Of a DNA stretch of 64,000 nt, positions 1 through 6,734 are shown in pieces (the first letter of the stretch is position 1; each line of letters begins with the position of its first letter). The position numbers were made by a program, and so were the translations under genes. The stretch covers positions 1 to 64,000 of the forward strand of contig CAZGIW010000004.1 of the NCBI GenBank assembly GCA_964526285.1, given 5' to 3'. This DNA comes from CAYMAZ01 sp964526285 (GTDB taxonomy: Bacteria; Bacteroidota; Bacteroidia; Bacteroidales; DTU049). Below the pieces are notes generated by a model that was not told the origin of the DNA, did no database searches, and saw only the letters and a program-made list of their open reading frames with translations.

Positions 1-224
1 CGTGTACTTCGGATGATAAAACGCGCAGGAGTTCACCATGCATAGCATGGCAACCCAACACCGTATAACGCAAAAAACAGATTGTTGCTGGCAGTAACGA
101 AATTTTTTAAAAAGTTGCTATGTTGTTTTTTTTTAATCATGCAGTATCACTAACAAATCTCCCCAGATTTTTTACTTGTCCCTTTATAACATTCATGGTT
201 TTCTAAATTTAAAAATTTCCAATG
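1..224. other. Left edge, no gene recognised
   Basis: No supported gene. The minus strand stays open from about position 75 to the edge, but the stretch is too short and has no recognisable motif, so it is not called. The rest is AT-rich spacer downstream of the terminator of the first TonB gene. Confidence 0.5.
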
Positions 225-259
225 AAAAAAGGTGTCGTCAATTACATTGAGACACCTTT
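225..259 (-). terminator. Rho-independent terminator of the TonB pair
   Basis: Read on the minus strand, the arms AAAGGTGTC and GACACCTTT enclose a 14-nt segment that itself pairs (TCAAT with ATTGA), giving a long hairpin followed by a T run. It lies about 30 bp past the stop of the last TonB gene. Confidence 0.8.
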
Positions 260-288
260 CTGATACGTCAATCCGCTTTTTTTGAAGG

Positions 289-963
289 TTATTTAAGCAG
301 AAATCTCACAGGTAGTGTTTGCCATACTCTAACAGGGCGACCTCTCTGGGTCCCCGGTTTCCATGAAGGCATATTGCTGATAACACGTATGGCTTCATTT
401 TCCAATAGAGGGTGAGAGCCTCTTTGAATTGTAACATTGGAAATGCTTCCGTCTTTTTCAACGACAAAGCGAACATGAACGGTCCCCTGAATATTGTTTT
501 TCAATGCTTCATGGGGGTATATGAGGTTTGTTTTAAGATGTCTAAGAAGGGCTTCATCTCCACCAATAAATTGAGGCATTATTTCTGTACCGTGCCAGAT
601 AAATTCTTCTTCATGAACTGTTGGTTCAGGCTGAATGGGGATGTAGGCAAATTCTGGAATTTTGTTTCCTGTAGTTTCCATTGATCTATATGAGTCTTCT
701 GATGATGTATCTTCGTCAGGGACTTCCTCAATTTTTTGTGGCACTGGCCTGGGTGGTTCTGGTTTGGGCTGCTCGGGCTGAATGGTGATTTCAATTTCTT
801 CCATTTCAAAGCTGTGTTCTGTGATTCCTGTAATGTAATCCTTTTCATAGCTTTTATATTCAAAAGCAGATAAAACCATGATTAGTGCAAATGTCAGACC
901 CAGTAAAAAAAAGATACTTTTTTTGTTCTCAAGGTCTTTGTTGATTGATTTTTTTGGTTTCAT
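289..963 (-). CDS. TonB-family energy transducer, divergent copy
   Basis: Predicted inner-membrane TonB-like protein of 224 residues that would pass proton-motive energy to outer-membrane transporters. Seen: a Lys-rich N-terminus, one membrane segment (about residues 14-32), a Glu/Pro-rich linker with QPEQPKPEPPRP, and a C-terminal TonB domain (YPHEALKNNIQGTVHVRFVVEKDG). The start is the ATG at 961-963, because longer readings run into the upstream gene. Eleven bases separate it from that paralogue, so the two are probably co-transcribed. The GIGGGCDEEA motif of its two neighbours is replaced by GSHPLLENEA, so this copy has diverged. No exbB/exbD lies nearby. The family is certain, the transported substrate unknown. 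Confidence 0.87.
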   Translation of the reverse strand: MKPKKSINKDLENKKSIFFLLGLTFALIMVLSAFEYKSYEKDYITGITEHSFEMEEIEITIQPEQPKPEPPRPVPQKIEEVPDEDTSSEDSYRSMETTGNKIPEFAYIPIQPEPTVHEEEFIWHGTEIMPQFIGGDEALLRHLKTNLIYPHEALKNNIQGTVHVRFVVEKDGSISNVTIQRGSHPLLENEAIRVISNMPSWKPGTQRGRPVRVWQTLPVRFLLK

Positions 964-974
964 ATTGTTGTATT

Positions 975-1658
975 TTATTGGGTTGCCAAAGAAAATTTTA
1001 CAGGGAGATTCAGTTCCACTCTGACGGGGACTCCTCTTTGTTTTCCCGCATTCCATCTTGGCATATTTCTTACTACACGCATGGCTTCTTCATCACATCC
1101 ACCACCGATTCCACGAAGAAGTTGTACGTGATTTATGCTGCCATCTTTTTCAACAATAAATTTAACATAAACAGTTCCCTGTATGCCGGCTTCTACAGCC
1201 ATTTTTGGATATTTGAGATTTTCTCTCAGATAGTCATATAATGCGCTTTCCCCACCATCAAATTCGGGCATGTTTTCTACAATGACAAATGTTACATCTG
1301 GAATTTCTGGCTGGTCATCATCAATCTGCACAACATACTGTGTGAAATCTATTTTGGTAAAATCATCCATTTCAACATCAAACTCAACATCATCCTGGTC
1401 AGTGTCGTCATCTACAGCTGTGAGCTCAATTGTTTTTGGCTTGGGTAGTTCGGGTTCTGGCTGATCGGGAGGAGTGTTGATGACAGTATCAGAATCAATG
1501 GGAATGGGAATTGGCACTGAAAGAGAATTGAAGTCCTGATCATAAAATCTCCATTCAAAAGCAGCAAGTACAATAAGAAGGGAAATGATTAAACCTGTTT
1601 GAAAGAAAAAGTCTTTTTTTGATTCAAGGTTTGCTTTGGGTGTTTTTTTTGTTTCCAT
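975..1658 (-). CDS. TonB-family energy transducer
   Basis: A 227-residue TonB-like protein. Seen: N-terminal membrane segment (about residues 17-35) followed by the AFEWRFYD motif shared with its neighbours, an acidic linker (DDDTDQDDVEFDVEMDD) with Pro-rich PPDQPEPELPKPK, then the TonB C-terminal domain with YPKMAVEAGIQGTVYVKFIVEKDG, GIGGGCDEEA and NMPRWNAGKQRG. It is the middle of three tandem paralogues and is followed 11 bp later by the divergent copy. The acidic linker is unlike the Lys-Pro linker of enterobacterial TonB and may be tuned to a different periplasmic geometry (inference). Confidence 0.9.
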   Translation of the reverse strand: METKKTPKANLESKKDFFFQTGLIISLLIVLAAFEWRFYDQDFNSLSVPIPIPIDSDTVINTPPDQPEPELPKPKTIELTAVDDDTDQDDVEFDVEMDDFTKIDFTQYVVQIDDDQPEIPDVTFVIVENMPEFDGGESALYDYLRENLKYPKMAVEAGIQGTVYVKFIVEKDGSINHVQLLRGIGGGCDEEAMRVVRNMPRWNAGKQRGVPVRVELNLPVKFSLATQ

Positions 1659-1795
1659 GGTTTTTGGGTTTATTTATTAAACGTAGAAAATTGCAGATAT
1701 GATACCTGTTTGATAGCATAAGGCTTGTTTATCCATACTGCAGTGAGCCGGAAAAAGTTAACGGTGTTTTTATATCAACAAACGGTTGATAAAAA

Positions 1796-1825
1796 AAAAG
1801 ACTGCCTTTCAAAAGGCAGTCTTTT
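1796..1825 (-). terminator. Rho-independent terminator between TonB genes
   Basis: Perfect inverted repeat AAAAGACTGCCTTT / AAAGGCAGTCTTTT with T-rich flanks on either strand. It follows the stop of the upstream TonB gene by about 20 bp, so that gene is probably transcribed separately from the pair downstream. Confidence 0.85.
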
Positions 1826-1846
1826 AAAAAATTTTTATAAGTCTTT

Positions 1847-2524
1847 TTAACCCTGAAGAACAAATCTGATTGGAAGATTAAACTGAACTCTAACAGGTTT
1901 CCCCCTTTGTTTACCAGGTGTCCATCTTGGCATGTTTTTGACAACACGGAGAGCTTCTTCGTCACAACCTCCGCCAATTCCACGCATGATTGTTACATTT
2001 GAAACACTTCCGTCAGGTTCAACTACAAAGCGAACATAAACGGTTCCCTGAATTCCACTTTCTTTTGCCATGGGAGGATATGCAGTGTTTTTTGCCAGGT
2101 ATTCCATCAATGCTGATTCACCACCTGGAAACTCAGGCATGTTTTCAACAATAATAAAAATCTCCTGTTCGACATGTTCCTCTTCAACAACATCAGGGCG
2201 TCGGTATTCAAAGTCAGTAATAGCTTTATCCTCAAAATCATCAAAGTCAAGAACATCATCAACTTCAACATCATCTTCAACGATTTCAATTTCAGGAACC
2301 TGAGGAGGAGGTGGTTGTTCAATCTTTTCCTCTTGTCGTGTTAATTCAATTTCCTCTTCAGGAATATCAAAAATTAACATGTCATAGTCTGATGTGTCAA
2401 CTTTATCAAATTTTTTCCACTCAAATGCAACAAGCACTACAGTGAGAGAAAGGACTAAACCCAAAAGAAAATAAATATCTTTGGTTTGCTCCAGGTCCTT
2501 TTTGGGGTCTTTTTTAGTTTCCAT
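1847..2524 (-). CDS. TonB-family energy transducer
   Basis: A 225-residue TonB-like protein, first of the three in transcription order. Seen: membrane segment (about residues 18-36) followed by AFEWKKFD, a linker that is Pro-rich (EQPPPPQVPE) then strongly acidic (VEDDVEVDDVLDFDDFED), and the TonB C-terminal domain with YPPMAKESGIQGTVYVRFVVEPDG, GIGGGCDEEALRVVKNMPRW and the terminal strand VRVQFNLPIRFVL. A terminator separates it from the two later copies. The three proteins arose by tandem duplication, shown by identical architecture and motif spacing. Individual specificity cannot be read from sequence. Confidence 0.9.
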   Translation of the reverse strand: METKKDPKKDLEQTKDIYFLLGLVLSLTVVLVAFEWKKFDKVDTSDYDMLIFDIPEEEIELTRQEEKIEQPPPPQVPEIEIVEDDVEVDDVLDFDDFEDKAITDFEYRRPDVVEEEHVEQEIFIIVENMPEFPGGESALMEYLAKNTAYPPMAKESGIQGTVYVRFVVEPDGSVSNVTIMRGIGGGCDEEALRVVKNMPRWTPGKQRGKPVRVQFNLPIRFVLQG

Positions 2525-2581
2525 AACGTTTATTATTTAATGAGCACTGCGAAATTACTAAAATTTATTTTATGAACGATA

Positions 2582-2974
2582 TTAATTTTTCATTTTTTTT
2601 GAACGTAACAAGTAAACGGTTATTGTGAGAATGCCAACGGTATTTGCTATTATATCCAAAAATTCAAAACTACGGCTTTGAGTAAAAATTTGTAATGATT
2701 CCATAAATCCGGAAAACAAAATACAGAAACAACAAATAAAAATAGTTCTTGAGAATTGATTTTGTCTGTGCAATAATGGAGAAATATTCCAAATCAGCAT
2801 GAGCAACCCAAACCAAACAAAGTGGATTGCTTTATCAGCATGAGGAATATCTTTCATAAGGGCAAACAAACCATCACCGGGTAGCCGGAAAAGCATAAAA
2901 TACACAGTAAGCACTGTAAAAAACAGTGCAGGAACATACTTTAGAAAATGTAATTTAATTCCCAGATTAATCAA
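2582..2974 (-). CDS. VanZ-like membrane protein
   Basis: A 130-residue protein with about four hydrophobic segments (near residues 10-28, 48-65, 75-92 and 103-122). The pattern DKAIHFVWFGLLMLIW followed by FSGFMESLQIFTQSRSFEFLDIIANTVG matches the VanZ-like family, where the Glu in the GxxxExxQ segment and the FEFxDxxANxxG segment are typical. The family is named after a teicoplanin-resistance accessory protein, but most members have no known function. The start overlaps the end of gcvH by 8 bp, so the two are translationally linked. Neighbourhood gives no function; the call is for family only. Confidence 0.8.
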   Translation of the reverse strand: MINLGIKLHFLKYVPALFFTVLTVYFMLFRLPGDGLFALMKDIPHADKAIHFVWFGLLMLIWNISPLLHRQNQFSRTIFICCFCILFSGFMESLQIFTQSRSFEFLDIIANTVGILTITVYLLRSKKMKN

Positions 2975-3344
2975 TGAGGGCTTTATAGGCAGCAGCGTCG
3001 AGGAGGTTGTTTACTTCTTCGGGATTGTTCATTTTGATTTTGGCAATCCAACCACCGTCATAAGGATCTTTATTTATAATATCTGGTGTTTGTTCAATTT
3101 GCTCATTGAATTCAAGAACTTCCCCACTGACAGGCATATAAACATCAGAAACTGTTTTAACAGCTTCAATAGTTCCAAGCGAATCTCCCTTAACAAGAGT
3201 TTCTCCAATTGTGTTTACCTCAACGAAAACAACGTCGCCAAGTTGACTCTGAGCATAGTCAGTAATTCCGATGATGGCAATATCACCTTCAATTTTTAAC
3301 CATTCGTGATCTTCTGTGTACTTTAAATTATCTAATACATTCAT
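2967..3344 (-). CDS. gcvH: Glycine cleavage system H protein
   Basis: Lipoyl-carrying shuttle of the glycine cleavage complex, moving the methylamine intermediate between the P, T and L proteins in the cytoplasm. Seen: 125 residues, the usual family length, with the N-terminal YTEDHEWLK signature, the lipoylation motif GTIEAVKTVSD (Lys63 is the attachment site), and the C-terminal NKDPYDGGWIAKI block. The start is the ATG at 3342-3344; the 15 extra upstream residues are not part of the family. A -7 element TATTTTTG lies about 25 bp upstream. It overlaps the VanZ-like gene downstream by 8 bp. None of gcvP, gcvT or lpd is in the window. Confidence 0.97.
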   Translation of the reverse strand: MNVLDNLKYTEDHEWLKIEGDIAIIGITDYAQSQLGDVVFVEVNTIGETLVKGDSLGTIEAVKTVSDVYMPVSGEVLEFNEQIEQTPDIINKDPYDGGWIAKIKMNNPEEVNNLLDAAAYKALID

Positions 3345-3367
3345 AACTTGAGATTTTAAATTTTTTT

Positions 3368-3375
3368 CAAAAATA
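3368..3375 (-). promoter_or_regulatory. -7 promoter element for gcvH
   Basis: Minus-strand TATTTTTG matches the Bacteroidetes -7 consensus TAnnTTTG and would place the transcript start close to the gcvH ATG. No clear -33 TTTG is visible. Confidence 0.5.
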
Positions 3376-3468
3376 CTAAAAATGATCAATGAATTAATTT
3401 TTTTTTTAATTTTACTGTAACTTTTTAAATAGTATGAACGTCATATCAGTGTTTTTCCAAACAAAAAC

Positions 3469-3975
3469 ATGAAAGTAAGAGAATATAATGAGTGTGTGGA
3501 TCTTTATTCCGATAAGGTTTTTCGTTTTGTATTAAAAAATGTAAACGACGAAGAAATGGCAAAGGATATAATTCAGGATACATACCTTAAATTATGGGAA
3601 AAACATGAAAATGTTGAATTTGCAAAAGCAAAATCATATATTTTCACTACAGCTTACCATACGATGATAGACTATATCAGAAAAAATAAAAGATTATCAT
3701 CTTATGATAATGAACAAAATGCAGATTTGATTGATTCTTATGGGAAGTCAGTACCTGCCAGGGAACATGTTGACCTGAAAAGAATTTTAAATGAAGCTTT
3801 GCATCTCTTGCCTGAAGGTCAGAGATCTGTTATACTCCTTAGAGATTATGAAGGCTATTCATATCAGGAAATTGGAAAAATTACAGGTATGTCTGAGTCA
3901 CAGGTAAAAGTATATATTTATCGTGGAAGGTTGTTTTTGAAAAATTATATCAAAGACCCCTCACTTATAATGTAA
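3469..3975 (+). CDS. ECF-type RNA polymerase sigma factor
   Basis: A 168-residue group 4 sigma factor. Seen: region 2 at residues 5-75 with DIIQDTYLKLWE and a Tyr/Phe-rich DNA-melting segment (AKSYIFTTAYHTMIDYIRKNKR), a short linker, and region 4 at about 108-160 with LPEGQRSVILLRDYEGYSYQEIG and the helix-turn-helix MSESQVKVYIYRGRLFL. Its stop codon directly abuts the next gene (TAAATG), which fits a sigma/anti-sigma pair. No SusC/SusD or FecR genes are adjacent, so it is not a standard polysaccharide-utilisation regulator. The target regulon is unknown; self-regulation is an inference. Confidence 0.93.
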   Translation: MKVREYNECVDLYSDKVFRFVLKNVNDEEMAKDIIQDTYLKLWEKHENVEFAKAKSYIFTTAYHTMIDYIRKNKRLSSYDNEQNADLIDSYGKSVPAREHVDLKRILNEALHLLPEGQRSVILLRDYEGYSYQEIGKITGMSESQVKVYIYRGRLFLKNYIKDPSLIM

Positions 3976-5061
3976 ATGAGAAAAGAAATGAGAATCAACA
4001 GAGAAAACTACGAATTGTACTTTATAGATTTTTTCGATGGCACACTTTCGAAAGAGGATATAAGTCTGTTGATGAATTTTTTGGATAATAATCCTGATTT
4101 GAAAGGAGAATTTCAACAGTTTGAAAATGTTTCTGTATATGATGATCAGGATTTAATAGTTTATCACGATAAAGATGTTTTAAAAAAACCAGGAGTTCTG
4201 TCTGTTGGCGTTATTCATGAGGATAATTATCAGGAGTATTTTGTTGCATATCAAGAAGAAGATTTGACTGAAGAGATGAAACAAACTGTTGATTTGTTTG
4301 TGGAAAAAAATCCGGATTTAAAAATGGACTTTGAACTATTTGCTCAAATTAGAATAATAGCAGATGATGATGTTGTTTTTAATGAAAAGGATTTGTTAAA
4401 GAAAAAAGTCTCATTACCTGCTTACAGAAATGTTTTGCAATATGCAGCTTCAGTTTTAGTGATTTTTGGCGTTGGCTTTCTGGCTTTCACAGCACTTGAC
4501 AGACTGGGACAGAATGAGCTAAAAATTGCTCAAAATCAGACAGGTGTGTCACAATTTGCAGTTCTTAACAATACTGTGCTAAGTGAAGTTGAAAACACAG
4601 GTCTGGTTGAGACGGATGAGGTCTATTATAATAATGTATCACAAAAACATGCCCAAACAGCTGTAAGAATTCCCTCAAATCAATCAATTGATGCAATTGA
4701 AATAAGAACTATGCCTCATTTTCAGCTTGCCAATACTTATAATAATGAGTTTTCCAATAATTACCGGAATGAATACTCGTCTGCGTATACTGCAATGGCA
4801 GAAAGAGACAGGATTTATGGCAAAGATGAGCAGGGAGCAACTTCCCAAGAGGGAGAAAGATTGTTTGACAAAGTTCTGGGTCTAGTAAGGGGTGAAAGGG
4901 AAAACACATTCAACGGATGGCAGATAGCCGAATATGGGGTAAAAGGATTTAATCTGTTAACCAATAATGACGTGGGTTTTCAAACTAAAAATAACGAACA
5001 AGGGGAAGTGAGCAAAGTCATGTTTAACGACTTTGCTGTACCTGTAAAACGAGACAGGTAA
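3976..5061 (+). CDS. Probable membrane anti-sigma factor with duplicated N-terminal module
   Basis: A 361-residue protein not assigned to a named family. Seen: two similar helical segments at residues 11-52 (YELYFIDFFDGTLSKEDI, FLDNNPDLKGEF) and 85-125 (YQEYFVAYQEEDLTEEM, FVEKNPDLKMDF), then one membrane segment at about 153-173 and a roughly 185-residue outer part rich in Asn, Gln and Ser. This is the topology of anti-sigma factors, and its start touches the ECF sigma stop codon. No Cys/His zinc motif of the classical anti-sigma domain is present. ATGs at 3976 and 3988 are both possible starts. The role is inferred from context and topology. Confidence 0.7.
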   Translation: MRKEMRINRENYELYFIDFFDGTLSKEDISLLMNFLDNNPDLKGEFQQFENVSVYDDQDLIVYHDKDVLKKPGVLSVGVIHEDNYQEYFVAYQEEDLTEEMKQTVDLFVEKNPDLKMDFELFAQIRIIADDDVVFNEKDLLKKKVSLPAYRNVLQYAASVLVIFGVGFLAFTALDRLGQNELKIAQNQTGVSQFAVLNNTVLSEVENTGLVETDEVYYNNVSQKHAQTAVRIPSNQSIDAIEIRTMPHFQLANTYNNEFSNNYRNEYSSAYTAMAERDRIYGKDEQGATSQEGERLFDKVLGLVRGERENTFNGWQIAEYGVKGFNLLTNNDVGFQTKNNEQGEVSKVMFNDFAVPVKRDR

Positions 5062-5090
5062 AACTTCGTTTTCTCATAACACACACAAAA

Positions 5091-5128
5091 AAAGGAGCCA
5101 CCAGTTTGTTCAGGTGGTTCTTTTTTTT
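5091..5128 (+). terminator. Rho-independent terminator of the sigma/anti-sigma pair
   Basis: GAGCCACC and GGTGGTTC pair (one G-T pair) around a 10-nt loop, followed by eight T. It lies 30 bp past the anti-sigma stop and separates this pair from the next gene. Confidence 0.85.
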
Positions 5129-5257
5129 ATGTGCAAAGATGATTGAAAGAGTAGAAAAAACTGGTTAATGACAAATTCGGGATTATTTTTTTTGTTATGC
5201 TGTAACATTTGCAAAAAGTCACACGTCTTACAAGCAAACATATAAAAACCAATTGTT

Positions 5258-6655
5258 ATGAAAACACATGCATTACAAAAACTAAAATTCTTTGCAATCA
5301 TTTTTGTTGCTAATTTTTTGCTTCTGTTAACAGTATCTGCACAAAATGAAATGTCAATTTCTGAATCATTTAATAACATTAGCATAGACGGACCAATCAC
5401 AGTGTTTCTGAAAAAATCAGATAAGAACAGTATAGAGCTGTTGAAAAACCACAATGACCTGGGGTTTGAGGAATTGTTGAAAGTGAATGTGAAAGACAAC
5501 CAGCTTCATGTGAAATCTACAGGAAAATCAATAGATTTACATATCAGAATAAACTATCAATATATGGAAAGTCTTAAAGCTGCGGGTGTGGCCAATGTAA
5601 AAACAGAGGGCAAGGTTGTTCAGCAGTCACTTGGTGTTCAGGCAGAAGGAGCAGCAGATGTAGATATTGAAGCAGAATTGGAAAAACTGACAATTGATGG
5701 TTCAGGTGCTGCCACAATGCGATTGAGCGGAAAGGCAGATGATGCTATTATTAAAGCCTCCGGAGCAGCAGATATTAAAGCAGCCAACCTTAAAATAACA
5801 AACGCCACAATCAATACTTCGGGAGCTTCAAGTGTGAAAGCTGATGTTGCGGGCAGAGCGTCAGTTACTGCATCAGGGGCATCAGGGGTAAGGTTTAATG
5901 AAAAACCTGAAGATGTAACAACAGAATTGACCGGTGTTGCCAGTGTAAAATTTGGAGAAGGCGAAGTGGTAGAAAACATAGTTCCTGATTATTCGACATA
6001 CAGTGGTTCAGGTAAAGAAAAATTTAATGGTCATTGGGGTGGAGTGGAACTTGGTTTTAACGCCTTTGTAAACTCTGATTTTTCCAGGTCGTTGCCATCA
6101 GAATATGATTTTCTTAAATTGAATCAGGCAAAATCAAAAACAGTCCAGCTGAATTTCTGGGAATATAATATTGGATTAGCAGGTAAACAGTTTGGTATGA
6201 TAACCGGACTGGGGCTGTGGATTAACAACTACAGATTTAATAAAAATATTATTTTAGTACCTGATTCATCCACAATTTATGGATACGCTGATACAACCAG
6301 GAATTATTTAAAAAGCAAACTTACAGCTTCATATCTTGTGTTGCCACTCATTTTCGAATATCAGCTTCATAGCAAAAAAAGCGGGAAGGAAATATTTCAT
6401 ATAGGAGTTGGTGGCTATGGAGGAGTGAAACTGGGCATGAAAACAAAAACTGTTTACCTGGATGATAATTCAAAAATTAAAACAAAATCACATGATGATT
6501 ACAAGCTGAATCCTTTTAAATATGGATTGACAGCAAGAATAGGAGTCAGATGGTTTAATGTGTTTGCAAACTATAACCTATCAGCAGCATTTAAAAAGAA
6601 CCAGGGTCCTGACGTGTATCCTTTTGAAGTAGGAATTACATTGCTGGGTTGGTAA
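5258..6655 (+). CDS. Head-GIN (DUF2807) domain fused to an outer-membrane beta-barrel
   Basis: A 465-residue exported protein. Seen: signal peptide (residues 1-29, ending TVSAQ), then about 32-245 a repetitive Ala/Gly/Ser/Asp-rich region with recurring short strands (EGAADVDIEA, GSGAATMRLSG, ASGAADIKAA, TSGASSVKAD) typical of the head-GIN or DUF2807 beta-solenoid. From about 258 an alternating polar/aromatic region (WGGVELGFNAFVN, LGLWINNYRFNKN, IGVGGYGGVKLGMK, GLTARIGVRWFNVFANY, FEVGITLLGW) resembles a small eight-strand-type barrel of the PorT/OmpW-like class and ends in an aromatic residue. The combination suggests an outer-membrane anchored head. The substrate is unknown. It sits alone between two terminators. 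Confidence 0.78.
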   Translation: MKTHALQKLKFFAIIFVANFLLLLTVSAQNEMSISESFNNISIDGPITVFLKKSDKNSIELLKNHNDLGFEELLKVNVKDNQLHVKSTGKSIDLHIRINYQYMESLKAAGVANVKTEGKVVQQSLGVQAEGAADVDIEAELEKLTIDGSGAATMRLSGKADDAIIKASGAADIKAANLKITNATINTSGASSVKADVAGRASVTASGASGVRFNEKPEDVTTELTGVASVKFGEGEVVENIVPDYSTYSGSGKEKFNGHWGGVELGFNAFVNSDFSRSLPSEYDFLKLNQAKSKTVQLNFWEYNIGLAGKQFGMITGLGLWINNYRFNKNIILVPDSSTIYGYADTTRNYLKSKLTASYLVLPLIFEYQLHSKKSGKEIFHIGVGGYGGVKLGMKTKTVYLDDNSKIKTKSHDDYKLNPFKYGLTARIGVRWFNVFANYNLSAAFKKNQGPDVYPFEVGITLLGW

Positions 6656-6676
6656 CAAAAGGTTTAAAAAAGATAC

Positions 6677-6711
6677 AAAAAAAAGCAGGAATTAATTCCT
6701 GCTTTTTTTTT
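6677..6711. terminator. Bidirectional terminator
   Basis: Perfect 18-bp palindrome (GCAGGAATT repeated as inverse) with A tract on the left and T tract on the right, placed between two convergent genes. It should stop transcription from both sides. Confidence 0.9.
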
Positions 6712-6734
6712 GGTACAATTCCTCTGTGCCGAAC

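Noticed and set aside
1..75. Minus-strand open stretch at the left edge
   Set aside because: Too short, runs off the window and no family motif.
289..1056. Longer 255-residue start for the third TonB gene
   Set aside because: It would overlap the end of the upstream TonB gene, and residues before the ATG at 961-963 are not family-like.
1729..1983. Minus-strand reading across the terminator
   Set aside because: It runs through the terminator hairpin and lies in another frame of the TonB gene; no homology-like motif.
4709..4909. Minus-strand reading opposite the anti-sigma gene
   Set aside because: Cys/Phe/Leu-rich shadow frame with no start context.
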